Positions 8,022-17,488 of a stretch of 64,000 nt of DNA are shown here, in pieces (the first letter of the stretch is position 1; the number at the start of each line of letters is the position of its first letter). The DNA is taken from NCBI RefSeq assembly GCF_030687145.1, contig NZ_CP117460.1, forward strand, positions 5,270,001-5,334,000, read 5' to 3'. Under the pieces are notes generated by a model that ran no database searches, was not told the DNA's origin, and saw nothing but the letters and a program-made list of their open reading frames with translations. The translations under genes were made by a program, and so were the position numbers. Source of the DNA: Pseudomonas sp. FP1742 (GTDB lineage: Bacteria; Pseudomonadota; Gammaproteobacteria; Pseudomonadales; Pseudomonadaceae).

Positions 8022-9077
8022 TCAGGCGCTCAGTACTCGGCACGCCTCCGCCGGCAAGGTCACCGACACCGGATTGCCAATGCTCAACCCAACGTCCTGA
8101 CACGGCGTGCTCAACGCGGTAAACGACACCCCGGAACACTCGACGGTGGTTTCAATCGTGGCACCGATATCCCGCACAAACGTCACCTTACCCAGCAAGC
8201 GATTCCCCGCCGTGGCCTGGGGTTGCGACAGTTGCAGGTCTTCGGGGCGAATCAGCATTTTCACCTTCTCCCCCACCACAATGCTGCTGCAGATCGGCAC
8301 TTGCAGCGCATCGCCACCGGGCAAGCTGACCTTGCCGTTACCCAGCGCGGTGGCCGGGAAAATGTTGCCCGAACCGATAAAGTCCGCGACGAATTCATTG
8401 GCCGGGTGCCGATAAATCTCGATCGGTGTACCCACCTGCTGCACCCGATGCTCACCCAGCACCACCACGATGTCGGCCATGGTCATGGCTTCGCGCTGGT
8501 CGTGGGTGACCATGATGGTGGTGATGTTCAAGCGCTGTTGCAGCTGACGGATTTCCACCTGCATCGACTCGCGCAGCTTGGCGTCCAGCGCCGACAGCGG
8601 TTCGTCGAGCAGGAGGATTTTCGGCCGCGAGGCAATCGCCCGGGCAATCGCCACCCGCTGACGCTGACCGCCGGAGAGTTTCGCCACCGGGCGATCAATC
8701 ATTTCCTGCAGCTGAATCAGTTCCAGCAACTCCACCACCCGCGCCTGCTGATCGGCCTTGCTGACCCCACGCAGTTTCAGCGGATAGGCAATGTTCTCCC
8801 CCACCGTCATGTGCGGGAACAGCGCCAGGGATTGAAACACCATGCCGAAATTGCGCTGGTGCGCAGGGGTATGGCCGATGTCTTCACCGTCCAGGCGAAT
8901 CTCGCCGCCGGTCAGGGTTTCGAGCCCGGCGATCATCCGCAGCAAGGTGGTTTTGCCGCAGCCCGACGGGCCGAGGAAACACACCAGTTTGCCCTCGGGC
9001 AAATGCAGGTTCACATCCTTTACCGCGCAGGCCGAGCCGTAATGTTTCTCGACGTTTTCCAGAATCAGACCAGTCAT
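8022..9077 (-). CDS. ABC importer ATP-binding protein (PotA/PotG-like)
   Basis: A 351-residue ATPase energising the importer encoded by the next three genes. Walker A GPSGCGKTT, Q-loop FQSLALFPHMTV, signature LSGGQRQRVAIARA, Walker B ILLLDEPLSALD and the switch His in VTHDQ are all present. The C-terminal TOBE region (about 270-350) is typical of polyamine and Fe/Opp-like importers. The ATG at 9077 has GAGGTG upstream. It is the last gene of a leftward operon that begins with the decarboxylase gene near 15520. Confidence 0.93.
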   Translation of the reverse strand: MTGLILENVEKHYGSACAVKDVNLHLPEGKLVCFLGPSGCGKTTLLRMIAGLETLTGGEIRLDGEDIGHTPAHQRNFGMVFQSLALFPHMTVGENIAYPLKLRGVSKADQQARVVELLELIQLQEMIDRPVAKLSGGQRQRVAIARAIASRPKILLLDEPLSALDAKLRESMQVEIRQLQQRLNITTIMVTHDQREAMTMADIVVVLGEHRVQQVGTPIEIYRHPANEFVADFIGSGNIFPATALGNGKVSLPGGDALQVPICSSIVVGEKVKMLIRPEDLQLSQPQATAGNRLLGKVTFVRDIGATIETTVECSGVSFTALSTPCQDVGLSIGNPVSVTLPAEACRVLSA

Positions 9078-9095
9078 TTGAATCACCTCAAGAAA

Positions 9096-9944
9096 TCAGA
9101 ACGAAACGCCGCCTTCGCCAACCAACTTTTCCAGCGCCCAAATGAGCACGAAGTCGATCAGCACGATCAGCACGGCAAACGAGAAAACGGTAGGGTCGAG
9201 CGACGACACGGTGCGGCTGTACATCCAGATCGGCACGGTCATGACGTCGATGGTGTAGAGGAAATAGGTCACGGTGAATTCGTTGAACGAGACGATGAAC
9301 GCCAGCAGCATGCCCGCCAGAATCCCCGACTTCATCAACGGCACCACCACATCGACAATCGCCCGCAGCGGTGAAGCGCCGAGCATTTGCGCGGCCTCTT
9401 CGACTTCGCTGCCGATGGAAAGCATCGCTGCGGTGCAATTCTTCACCACGAACGGCAGCGCCAGAATCACATGGGCAATCACCAGCCGCGAGGTGGTGAT
9501 CTGGAATGGCAGGCTGTCGAACACCAGCAGCAAGGCCAGGCCCAACACCACCATCGGGAACACCAGTGGCAGCGACATCAATTGCAGCGCCACGGCCTTG
9601 CCACGGAACTCGCAACGGGTCAGCGCGTAAGCGGCCGGCACCGCGATGATCGTGGCGAAGATCATGGTCAGGCAGGCCACCAGCAAACTGGTGCTCATGG
9701 CTTTGCCCAGGCTCAGCACGTCGCTGGCGTCCGGCGAGACGAAGGTGTGCCAGGCGGCCTTGTACCATTGCAGGCTGTAGCTGCTGGGCGGAAAGTCGAG
9801 GTTCGACGCGCCGCTGAACGACATGACGATCATGGTCAGGATCGGCAGCACCGCCAACAGCAAAATGAAGCCCGAGAGGATGCCGGCGAACTTGCCGGTA
9901 TCGCCCGGCAGCAGCGACTGACGCTTCTTGATCAAGGTGCTCAT
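9096..9944 (-). CDS. ABC importer permease (PotC-like)
   Basis: A 282-residue inner-membrane permease with six predicted segments and the EAA loop (EEAAQMLGASPLRAIVDVVVP), the docking site for the ATPase. Its start ATG overlaps the stop of the upstream permease gene (ATGA), so the two are translationally coupled. The polyamine-type paralogue PotC is the nearest named family; substrate is discussed under the binding protein. Confidence 0.9.
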   Translation of the reverse strand: MSTLIKKRQSLLPGDTGKFAGILSGFILLLAVLPILTMIVMSFSGASNLDFPPSSYSLQWYKAAWHTFVSPDASDVLSLGKAMSTSLLVACLTMIFATIIAVPAAYALTRCEFRGKAVALQLMSLPLVFPMVVLGLALLLVFDSLPFQITTSRLVIAHVILALPFVVKNCTAAMLSIGSEVEEAAQMLGASPLRAIVDVVVPLMKSGILAGMLLAFIVSFNEFTVTYFLYTIDVMTVPIWMYSRTVSSLDPTVFSFAVLIVLIDFVLIWALEKLVGEGGVSF

Positions 9945-10849
9945 TGGGAAGCCTCCAGCATGCGCCGACGACGGCCGGTGATGTATTCGGACAAGGTCAT
10001 GATGGCGAGCGTGGTAACGATCAGCACCACACCGGCGGCGGACGCGGCGGGCCAGTTCATCAGCGGGGCGATCTGGTCATGGACCATCACCGCCAGCATC
10101 GGCACGCGCCGACCGCCGAGCAGCAAAGGCACCACGAAGCTGCTGGCGTTGTAGGCGAACACCAGCGTCGCGCCGGTGATGATCCCCGGAAAACTCATCG
10201 GCAACACCACTTGGCGAAACACCTGCAGGCGACTGGCGCCCAAGGTTGCAGCGGCTTCTTCGTAAGTGCGGGCGACTCCGCGCATGGCGCTGGCAATCGG
10301 CAGCACGGCCAACGGGAACGCGGTTTGCACCAGGCCCATCAACACGCCGTTCTGGTTGTACAGCAGCATGATCGGGCGCTTGATCAGGCCCAGGCCCATC
10401 AGCGCCTGATTGAGCATCCCGCCCGGGCCGAGAATCACCAGCCAGCCGTAGCTTTGCAGTAACAGGTTGACCAGCAACGGCAACAGCACCGCCGCCAGGA
10501 AAATCCGCCGCACGAACGGTGAGGTCAGCCGCGACATGGTGTAGGCCACCGGGATCGCCAGCAGCACCGCGATCACCGCGCTGATCAGCGCCAGGCGCAG
10601 GGTCAGCAGCAAGGATTTGAGGTAGTACGGTTCCAGCAATTGCGCGTAACTGGCCAGGCTGAAGCCGGACCACTCCGCGCCTTTGGTGCCCACGCTCATG
10701 CGCAGCACCAGGAGGCTGGCGGCAATCAGCACGCCGAGAAACAGCATCGACGGCGACAGGAAAAGCCACGCGCGCGCTGTCGGTGAGACACCCCGAGTGA
10801 CGCGCGTGGGGGCCGCGCTTACCGGATGAGTCAGAGGTTGGTGTTCCAT
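9941..10849 (-). CDS. ABC importer permease (PotB-like)
   Basis: A 302-residue inner-membrane permease, six segments, EAA loop EEAAATLGASRLQVFRQVVLP. The start MEHQPLTH at 10849 is preferred; the open frame continues upstream into a REP element but that extension is not protein-like. It partners the PotC-like permease with which it overlaps. Confidence 0.88.
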   Translation of the reverse strand: MEHQPLTHPVSAAPTRVTRGVSPTARAWLFLSPSMLFLGVLIAASLLVLRMSVGTKGAEWSGFSLASYAQLLEPYYLKSLLLTLRLALISAVIAVLLAIPVAYTMSRLTSPFVRRIFLAAVLLPLLVNLLLQSYGWLVILGPGGMLNQALMGLGLIKRPIMLLYNQNGVLMGLVQTAFPLAVLPIASAMRGVARTYEEAAATLGASRLQVFRQVVLPMSFPGIITGATLVFAYNASSFVVPLLLGGRRVPMLAVMVHDQIAPLMNWPAASAAGVVLIVTTLAIMTLSEYITGRRRRMLEASQ

Positions 10850-10910
10850 AGCAAGGGTCTCGTCAATGGAAAGCAGCTGGCAAACACAGTCCTCAAAACC
10901 ACCGCGAACC

Positions 10911-11076
10911 CTGTGGGAGCGGGCTTTGTGGCGAGGGGGCTTGCCCCCGTTCGACTGCGAAGCAGTCGTAAACCATCTCATGCGGTACACCTGATGCACC
11001 GCGATGACAGGATTCAGGGCCGCTTCGCGCCCCAACGGGGGCAAGCCCCCTCGCCACAAAAGCCCGCTCCCACATT
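10911..11076. repeat. Long composite REP element inside the ABC operon
   Basis: Outer REP arms (CTGTGGGAGCGGGCTT / AAGCCCGCTCCCACA) enclose a second palindrome class, GGCGAGGGGGCTTGCCCCCG and its reverse complement. It separates the binding protein from the permease genes, where it may lower expression of downstream genes relative to the binding protein. Confidence 0.85.
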
Positions 11077-11115
11077 TGATTTGTGGTGCTCTCAGGGCTT
11101 GCGTACGCCACTCGA

Positions 11116-12219
11116 TCAGGAAGAAAAGATTTCCGTGTAACGACGAATCCATTGGTCATGCACGGTGGCCAGGAAGGCGTTGTCGTGCATGATCGCTTTC
11201 TCGGCAATCTGCTCCGGCGTGAGGATGTACGGGCTCTTGCGCGCTTCGGCGGAGATGATCGCCTTGGCGTTGACCGGGCCGTTGTAGATGTCTTCGGCCA
11301 TCTTGCCCTGCACCAGCGGGTCCAGAGAGTGGTTGATGAAGGCGTAGGCCAAGTCGGTATCGCCCGGACGATTCTTCGGCATCACCGACAGCATCAGGTC
11401 GGTGTAGAAGCCTTCCTTCATCCCGAAGGTGGCGCCCAGACCGTAGGCCGGGTCGCGGATCTGTTTGGGGAAAAACGCCGGCGCGTACAAGCCGCCCATG
11501 TCCAGGGAGCCGGTGCGGAACAGCTCGGCGATCTGGTTCGGGTTTTCACCCAGGGTCACTACGCGGCTCTTGAGCTCGGCGAGTTTCTTGAAGCCTGGCT
11601 CGATGTTGTGTTCGTCACCACCGGCCAGTTTGGCGGCGATGATGATCAGGTCCATGGCCTCGGTCCAGTTCGGCGGCGGCAGGAAAATGTTCGGGGCCAG
11701 GTCGGCGTCCCACATCGCGGCGTAGCTGTCCGGGGCTTCTTTCTGGGTGCGGGTGCTGTAGACCAGGCTGTTGCACCACAGCAGGTAACCGATACCGTGA
11801 CCATTGGCGCCGGTGCGGTATTTCTCCGGCACGTCCACCAGGTTGGGGATGCGATTGAGGTCGGGTTTTTCCAGCAGGTTGGCGGCGGCCAGACCTTCGG
11901 CACCGACGCCGGCCAGGGTGATGATGTCGTACTGTGGACGATCACCGCCGGCCTTGAGTTTGGCGACCATTTCCGAGGTACTGCCGGTGCGGTCAGCGAT
12001 GACCTTGCAGCCGTACTTGTCTTCAAAGGTGGCCGCGATGTTGCGCAGTGCTGCAAGGCCCGTGTCATCGGACCAGGTCAGCAGGCGCAGGGTCTTGCCC
12101 TGAAAGCGCGTGTCGCTGGCATTGGCCCGGATGAACGGCATGCTCATGGCTGCCGCGGCTACCGACGCCACACCCACGGTTTTGATGAATTGACGTCTGT
12201 TCAGATCATGCTTGCCCAT
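11116..12219 (-). CDS. ABC importer periplasmic binding protein, Tat-exported (PotD/PotF-like)
   Basis: A 367-residue periplasmic solute-binding protein. The N-terminus has a twin-arginine signal (NRRQFIKTVGVASVAAAAM, cleavage near ANA). The mature chain begins with TLRLLTWSDDTG and contains YGCKVIADRTGSTSEMVAKL, as in extracellular solute-binding proteins of the spermidine/putrescine group. The start has GGGAG upstream. Co-transcription with an aldehyde dehydrogenase and a 2-oxo-acid decarboxylase suggests a cationic amine or guanidino compound as substrate; that is inference. Confidence 0.9.
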   Translation of the reverse strand: MGKHDLNRRQFIKTVGVASVAAAAMSMPFIRANASDTRFQGKTLRLLTWSDDTGLAALRNIAATFEDKYGCKVIADRTGSTSEMVAKLKAGGDRPQYDIITLAGVGAEGLAAANLLEKPDLNRIPNLVDVPEKYRTGANGHGIGYLLWCNSLVYSTRTQKEAPDSYAAMWDADLAPNIFLPPPNWTEAMDLIIIAAKLAGGDEHNIEPGFKKLAELKSRVVTLGENPNQIAELFRTGSLDMGGLYAPAFFPKQIRDPAYGLGATFGMKEGFYTDLMLSVMPKNRPGDTDLAYAFINHSLDPLVQGKMAEDIYNGPVNAKAIISAEARKSPYILTPEQIAEKAIMHDNAFLATVHDQWIRRYTEIFSS

Positions 12220-12395
12220 GAAGGACTCCCTTTGTTTTTTTAAGTATGAGGTTGGTCGCAACCGTTGCATCCGCGCGGCCAGATCGGCTTGAAGTCCCCG
12301 GTTTCAAAGGACTTGAGCTTGACCGGCGGGTTCATCCTGAGGTCGTGCAAAACACCTGACTATCGATAAAAACTCATTGAAGCCATGACGTAAGT

Positions 12396-12418
12396 GCATG
12401 CCTCCTTTCGAGGCATGC
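12396..12418. other. Perfect hairpin between aldehyde dehydrogenase and binding-protein genes
   Basis: GCATGCCTC pairs with GAGGCATGC across a five-base loop, within a 218-base gap inside the operon. There is no T-tract on either strand, so it is unlikely to be a simple terminator; an mRNA-stability or processing element is possible. Confidence 0.5.
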
Positions 12419-12437
12419 GCTCACCGTTTTCGTGCTG

Positions 12438-13886
12438 TCAGACGGCCCGAATCACGTGTTTGATTTCCTGGAACGCCTGCAAGCCCCACGGCCCCAATTC
12501 GCGGCCGATGCTGCTCTGTTTGTAGCCACCCCAGGCGGTCTGCGGGAAGATCACTTGCGGCGCGTTGATCCACACAAGCCCCGCCTGCAAAGCGTTGGCG
12601 ACCCGATCGGCGGCCTCGCTGTCGCGCGAGACCACACTGGCCACCAGGCCGAACGGGCTGTCGTTGGCCAGGGCAATGGCCTCGGCTTCAGAGCTGAAAC
12701 TGCGCACGCAGATCACCGGGCCGAAAATCTCTTCACACCACAACGCACTGTCGAGGGGCGCGTCGATGAAAACGGTCGGCTGCAAAAAATATCCGCGTGA
12801 AAGGTCCGCCGGGCGATTGCCGCCGCAGATCAGCTTCGCACCCGCGCTCAAACCGCGATCGATGTGGCCCAGCACCCGCTGGTATTGCGTCTGGTTGACC
12901 AGTGCGCCCATCTCCACGTTCGGGTCGAACGGGTCGGCCACGCGGATGGCTTGGGCACGGGCCTTCAATCGCGCGACAAATTCATCCGCCAGTTCATCGG
13001 CGACGAGCACGCGACTGGTCGCGGAACACATCTGCCCGGCGTTGAAGAAACCGCCGCCACAGGCCACTTCCACAGCCAATTCGATGTCGGCATCGGCGAG
13101 CACCAGCAGCGAGGATTTACCGCCCAGTTCCAGGCTCACGCCTTTCACGGTTTCCGCCGCCCGCTGCATCACCTGCACGCCCACCGCGTTGCTGCCGGTG
13201 AAGGAAATCTTGGCGATGCGCGGGTCAGCCGACAGCGGTGCGCCGACCGCAAGGCCGGTGCCGCAGACCAGGTTGAACACGCCGTCTGGCAGGCCGGCCT
13301 CGGCAATGATCGTCGCCAGTTCCAGCTCCGGCAGCGGCGTCACTTCAGACGGTTTGAGCACCACGCAGCAACCGGCGGCCAGGGCCGGGGCGAGTTTCCA
13401 GGCGGTGGTGACCATCGGGAAATTCCACGGCACGATCAGGCCGACCACGCCGCACGGTTCGCGGCGCAAACGGGCGCTGAAATCGTCGCTCGGCAATGCC
13501 ACGGCGCTGTCTTGTTTCGCGTCCAGGCCTTCAGCCAGACCGGCGTAATACTCGAAGGTGGCGATCACGTCGTCGACGTCGATGGCTGCTTCGAACAGCG
13601 GTTTGCCATTGTTGCTCGACTGCAACTTCATCAACTGTTCGCGCCCGGCCTGCACGCCCGCGGCGATTCTGCGCAGGATCGCCCCACGCTCGGCACCGGT
13701 GGTTTGCGACCATTGCTTGAAAGCGCTGGCTGCAGCGGTGACGGCCTGATCGACAGCGTGTGCATCGCCACCATTAACGGTGGTCAGCAGGGCTTCGGTC
13801 GCCGGGTTGATCACGCGCAGATGTTCGCCTCCGGCGGACCATTGGCCATTGATGTACAAGCCGTCCAAAGTAGTTGGAAAACTCAT
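12438..13886 (-). CDS. NAD(P)-dependent aldehyde dehydrogenase
   Basis: A 482-residue aldehyde dehydrogenase that would oxidise the aldehyde made by the adjacent decarboxylase. Catalytic residues are visible: Asn155 (VPWNFPM), Glu254 (LELGGKS) and nucleophile Cys287 (GQMCSATSR), with the cofactor motif FTGSNAVG near 229. The ATG overlaps the stop of the decarboxylase gene (ATGA), so production is coupled. By analogy with the arginine transaminase pathway, 4-guanidinobutyraldehyde is a candidate substrate, but betaine-, amino- or other aldehydes are equally possible from sequence. Confidence 0.92.
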   Translation of the reverse strand: MSFPTTLDGLYINGQWSAGGEHLRVINPATEALLTTVNGGDAHAVDQAVTAAASAFKQWSQTTGAERGAILRRIAAGVQAGREQLMKLQSSNNGKPLFEAAIDVDDVIATFEYYAGLAEGLDAKQDSAVALPSDDFSARLRREPCGVVGLIVPWNFPMVTTAWKLAPALAAGCCVVLKPSEVTPLPELELATIIAEAGLPDGVFNLVCGTGLAVGAPLSADPRIAKISFTGSNAVGVQVMQRAAETVKGVSLELGGKSSLLVLADADIELAVEVACGGGFFNAGQMCSATSRVLVADELADEFVARLKARAQAIRVADPFDPNVEMGALVNQTQYQRVLGHIDRGLSAGAKLICGGNRPADLSRGYFLQPTVFIDAPLDSALWCEEIFGPVICVRSFSSEAEAIALANDSPFGLVASVVSRDSEAADRVANALQAGLVWINAPQVIFPQTAWGGYKQSSIGRELGPWGLQAFQEIKHVIRAV

Positions 13887-15520
13887 TTCGACACCGCCTT
13901 CATCCACTGGGCCTGGTCGATTTCAATCAGTGTCGGGCCCTGGCGATCGGTGGCCAGGCGCAGCGCCTCACGCAACCCGTCAACACTGTTGACCGCTTCG
14001 GCCGCACAGCCCAGGGCCTTGGCCACACCGATAAAGTCCGGGGTATAGATGTCCACGCCCACCGGCTCGATGGCGCGGTTGACCATGTATTTCTTGATCT
14101 CTTCGTAGCCCTGGTTATTCCACAGCAATACGATCACCGGCGTGCGGGCTTCCACCGCGCTGGCCAGTTCCGGCAAGGTGAATTGCAGGCCGCCGTCGCC
14201 GATCAGGCACACCACCGGCGGGCGCGCGCCGCCTTCAACGCTGCCACCGAGCCAGGCGCCAATCGCCGCCGGCAAGGCGTAACCGAGGGTGCCGTAACCG
14301 GTGGACGAGTTGAACCAGCGACGCGGACGTTCCGGGTTGAAGGTCAGGTTGCCGGTGTACACCGGTTGGGTCGAATCGCCGACGAACACCGCATTCGGCA
14401 ATTCGTGCAGCACGGTTTCCAGGAAACGGGTCTGGGCCAGGGTCGGGACATCCCAGGTGGCGGCGAGTTCTTCTCGCAAGCGAGCGGCGCGCACCTGACC
14501 CCAGTCGTTGCGGCGCTCGGCCAGCGACTTGTGGGACAACGCACTCAACAGGGCCTGGGCGGCATTGCGCGAGTCGGCCACCAACGCCACCTTCGGCGGG
14601 TAATTACGCACGGTCTGGTCTGGGTCGATGTCCACGCGCAGCAGCATGCCGGGGATTTCGAAGCCGCCGGCGAAGGTGATGTCGTAATCGGTTTCGGCCA
14701 GTTCGGTGCCGATGGCCAGCACTACGTCGGCCTCGGCCACCAGTGCACGGGTAGCCACCAGGCTTTGGGTCGAACCGATCAGCAACGGGTGGCTGGATTC
14801 GAGCATGCCTTTGGCATTGATGGTCAAGGCCACTGGCGCATCCAGCAGCTCGGCCAGTTCAGTCAGCTCGGCCGCCGCATCGATGGCGCCGCCACCGGCG
14901 AGAATCAATGGGCGCTTGGCACCGGCCAGCAGGTCGGTCATGCGGCTGATCGCGCTGGGCGAAGCACCGGCACGGTCGATGTTCACCGGCACGCTGGCGA
15001 GCAGGTCATCGGCCTCTTCGACCAGTACGTCCAACGGGATTTCGATGTGCACCGGACGCGGACGCCCGGCCTGGAACAGCGCGAAGGCCCGCGCCAGGAC
15101 GCCCGGCAATTCCGCCGCCGACATCAAGGTATGGGAGAACGCCGCCACGCCGCCGACCAGTGCGCTCTGGTTCGGCAGCTCATGCAGCTTGCCGCGCCCA
15201 CCGCCCAATTGGCTGCGCGATTGCACGCTGGAGATCACCAGCATCGGGATCGAGTCGGCGTAAGCCTGGCCCATGGCGGTGGTGATGTTGGTCATGCCAG
15301 GGCCGGTGATGATGAAGCACACACCCGGTTTGCCGCTGGTGCGAGCGTAACCGTCGGCCATGAAACCGGCGCCCTGTTCGTGACGTGGAGTGACGTGGTT
15401 GATGCTCGAACGGGCCAGCCCGCGATACAGCTCCACGGTATGCACCCCAGGGATGCCGAACACCTGCTCGACCCCGTAATCTTCGAGTAACTTGACCAAT
15501 ACTTCGCCGCACGTCGCCAT
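13883..15520 (-). CDS. ThDP-dependent 2-oxo-acid decarboxylase, AruI-like
   Basis: A 545-residue cytosolic enzyme of the acetolactate synthase/pyruvate decarboxylase fold. The cofactor-activating Glu is in RHEQGAGFMADGYAR; the ThDP motif is GDGGLQF followed by WNNQGYEEIKKYM; the start MATCGEVLVKLLEDYGVEQV resembles AruI, the 5-guanidino-2-oxopentanoate decarboxylase of P. aeruginosa. The ATG at 15520 is preceded by AAAGGG. The operon supplies an aldehyde dehydrogenase and a cation-type ABC importer but no aminotransferase (AruH) is in the window. The AruI assignment is from memory of the family and should be treated as likely, not proven. Confidence 0.85.
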   Translation of the reverse strand: MATCGEVLVKLLEDYGVEQVFGIPGVHTVELYRGLARSSINHVTPRHEQGAGFMADGYARTSGKPGVCFIITGPGMTNITTAMGQAYADSIPMLVISSVQSRSQLGGGRGKLHELPNQSALVGGVAAFSHTLMSAAELPGVLARAFALFQAGRPRPVHIEIPLDVLVEEADDLLASVPVNIDRAGASPSAISRMTDLLAGAKRPLILAGGGAIDAAAELTELAELLDAPVALTINAKGMLESSHPLLIGSTQSLVATRALVAEADVVLAIGTELAETDYDITFAGGFEIPGMLLRVDIDPDQTVRNYPPKVALVADSRNAAQALLSALSHKSLAERRNDWGQVRAARLREELAATWDVPTLAQTRFLETVLHELPNAVFVGDSTQPVYTGNLTFNPERPRRWFNSSTGYGTLGYALPAAIGAWLGGSVEGGARPPVVCLIGDGGLQFTLPELASAVEARTPVIVLLWNNQGYEEIKKYMVNRAIEPVGVDIYTPDFIGVAKALGCAAEAVNSVDGLREALRLATDRQGPTLIEIDQAQWMKAVSK

Positions 15521-15679
15521 GTGTTTGCCCTTTTTGTTCGTTTGAGACGCCGGGCCTGCCCAGTGTTTATGATGGAATGGCAGGCCCGGGAATGGCCTCA
15601 TTGGAACGGGCGACACGTAGCCGCAACAATGGATAAAAAGTCATACTAGCCATGTCCTCACGTCATACCTTGGATCCCC

Positions 15680-16561
15680 ATGAAACGACTGCCTCCCCTG
15701 CCGGCGCTGCACACTTTTCTGATCACCGCGCAGTGCTGCAACTTCACCCGGGCCGCCGAACAGCTGCACATCACCCAAGGCGCGGTGAGCCGGCAGATCG
15801 CCGGGCTGGAAGATCATCTGGGTTATGAGCTGTTCATCCGCCAGGCGCGGGGCTTGAGCCTGACCGCCGAAGGACGTGAGTGGTTGCCACGGGTGCAGCA
15901 GATTTTCGGCCTGATCGACGAGGCCGTGGAGCAGATCGGCGAGAAGCGCGAAACCTTGCAACTCAAGGCGCCGACTTGCGTGATGCGCTGGCTGTTGCCG
16001 CGCCTGTTGCAGTGGCAAAAGGAACGCCCGGACGTACCGGTGGAATTGACCACCACGGTGAAACACGGCGTGGACTTTCATCGTGAACAGTTCGACGCGG
16101 CGGTGATGTATGGCCCGCCGCCGGAGAGCTCACTGGCCTCCCATCATTTGTTCGATGAGCAACTGACGCCCGTGTGTTCCCGGCCGATGCTTGAAGGGCC
16201 ACTGGCCTTGCAGACCCCGGCCGACCTGCAACAGCACTTGTTGCTGCATCCGACCCGGGATGAACGGGACTGGAAAGCCTGGTTGAAAGCGGCGGATATT
16301 CATCTGAGCAATGTCGGCAAGGGCCAGCATTTCGAAACCCTGGACCTGGCGATGTCGATGGCGTCCCAGGGCACGGGCGTGGCGATCGGCGACTGGTCGT
16401 TGATCGGCGATGACCTGAGCGCCGGGCGGCTGGTCATGCCCTTTGATTTGAAGGTGAAAACCGGGTTGGCGTATTACCTGGTGTTCCCCGAGAAACCTGC
16501 GCCTTCGCCGAAGTTGCGCGAATTGATGGGGTGGTTGGTGGAACAGGCGCAGGCGCGGTGA
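15680..16561 (+). CDS. LysR-family regulator (GcvA-like), divergent from decarboxylase operon
   Basis: A 293-residue LysR regulator: N-terminal winged helix (residues 5-65, FTRAAEQLHITQGAVSRQI) and a substrate-binding effector domain from about 90 (MRWLLPRLLQWQKERPDVPV). The shape with LPPLPALHTF at the start is that of GcvA/AmpR-type members. Divergent position, with 159 bases between starts, suggests it controls the decarboxylase-dehydrogenase-ABC operon. Confidence 0.92.
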   Translation: MKRLPPLPALHTFLITAQCCNFTRAAEQLHITQGAVSRQIAGLEDHLGYELFIRQARGLSLTAEGREWLPRVQQIFGLIDEAVEQIGEKRETLQLKAPTCVMRWLLPRLLQWQKERPDVPVELTTTVKHGVDFHREQFDAAVMYGPPPESSLASHHLFDEQLTPVCSRPMLEGPLALQTPADLQQHLLLHPTRDERDWKAWLKAADIHLSNVGKGQHFETLDLAMSMASQGTGVAIGDWSLIGDDLSAGRLVMPFDLKVKTGLAYYLVFPEKPAPSPKLRELMGWLVEQAQAR

Positions 16562-16571
16562 ACGTCGAAAA

Positions 16572-16667
16572 GCTTCGCGAGCAAGCCCGCTCCCACATTT
16601 GATCTGAGGTGTTCACAAAATCTGTGCTCTCAGGAGATCCAGTGTGGGAGCGGGCTTGCTCGCGAAT
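16572..16667. repeat. Paired REP element
   Basis: Inverted REP pair between the convergent LysR and oxidoreductase genes. Confidence 0.9.
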
Positions 16668-16683
16668 GATTTAAGCAACGCCA

Positions 16684-17298
16684 TCAATATCCGACAGTAA
16701 ACCGCTGACGGGAATGCTTCGGCGTTTCCACTTCATCGAGCAGCGCAATCGCGAAGTCAGCAAAGGTGATCCAGCTGCGGCTTTGCGCACTCACCAGCAA
16801 GTCATCCTTGCCGATACGGAACGTGCCGGTACGCTCACCTTCGACAAACTCCGCCGACGGCGACAGAAAGGTCCAGTCCAGGTCCTGTTCCTGACGCAAG
16901 GTATTGAGGAAGTCGGCACCGGCACTGGCCTCGGCCTTGTATTCCTCCGGGAAACCTTCGCTGTCGATCACCCGCGTGCCGCCGGGCAGCAACAGCGAAC
17001 CGGCACCGCCCACCACCAGCAGACGCTTGACCCCGGCCTGCTTCACCGGCTCGATGATGGCGCTGGCGGGGATGGTGGAGAAATGTGCAGCACTAATTAC
17101 TGCATCATGGCCAGCGACGGCGGCTTGCAAAGCGGCAGCATCGAGCACGTCGACGTTTTTGCTGACGACACCGGCGCGCTGGCCGATTTTCGAGGTATCG
17201 CGGGCGATGGCGGTGACGCTGTGACCGCGACGCAGGGCTTCTTCCAACAGCTGGCTACCGGCACGACCGGTGGCACCGATGATTGCGATTTTGCTCAT
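16684..17298 (-). CDS. NAD(P)-binding atypical SDR (NmrA/BLVR-like)
   Basis: A 204-residue Rossmann-fold protein. The dinucleotide motif IGATGRAGSQLLEEALRRGH is at the N-terminus and the later region DWTFLSPSAEFVEGERTG is typical of the small NAD(P)H-binding family annotated as putative NADH-flavin reductases or epimerases. The ATG at 17298 is set by GGAGAAACGTC upstream; the longer frame crosses a REP element. Substrate unknown. Confidence 0.87.
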   Translation of the reverse strand: MSKIAIIGATGRAGSQLLEEALRRGHSVTAIARDTSKIGQRAGVVSKNVDVLDAAALQAAVAGHDAVISAAHFSTIPASAIIEPVKQAGVKRLLVVGGAGSLLLPGGTRVIDSEGFPEEYKAEASAGADFLNTLRQEQDLDWTFLSPSAEFVEGERTGTFRIGKDDLLVSAQSRSWITFADFAIALLDEVETPKHSRQRFTVGY

Positions 17299-17362
17299 GA
17301 CGTTTCTCCAGTTGGCTTGGGTGAATCTGTATTGATTTGTGTGGCGCGGGGCGACGCAGAAC

Positions 17363-17456
17363 CTGTGGGAGCGTGGCTTGCCCGCGAAGAAGGCACTGCG
17401 GTTTTTCAGGTAGTGCGCGTCATCGTTCTTCGCGGGCAAGCCACGCTCCCACAGGA
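17363..17456. repeat. Paired REP element, variant (GAGCGTGGCTTGCCCGCGAAG)
   Basis: Inverted pair of a diverged REP sequence in which GCGGGCTTGCTCGC is replaced by GCGTGGCTTGCCCGC. It lies between two leftward genes. Confidence 0.85.
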
Positions 17457-17488
17457 TTTTCGTCGCTCCCTCGCCACTGCTCAGCGGG

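Noticed and set aside
10849..11152. N-terminal extension of the PotB-like permease
   Set aside because: The added frame runs through a REP element and is not membrane-protein-like; homology and length fit the start at 10849.
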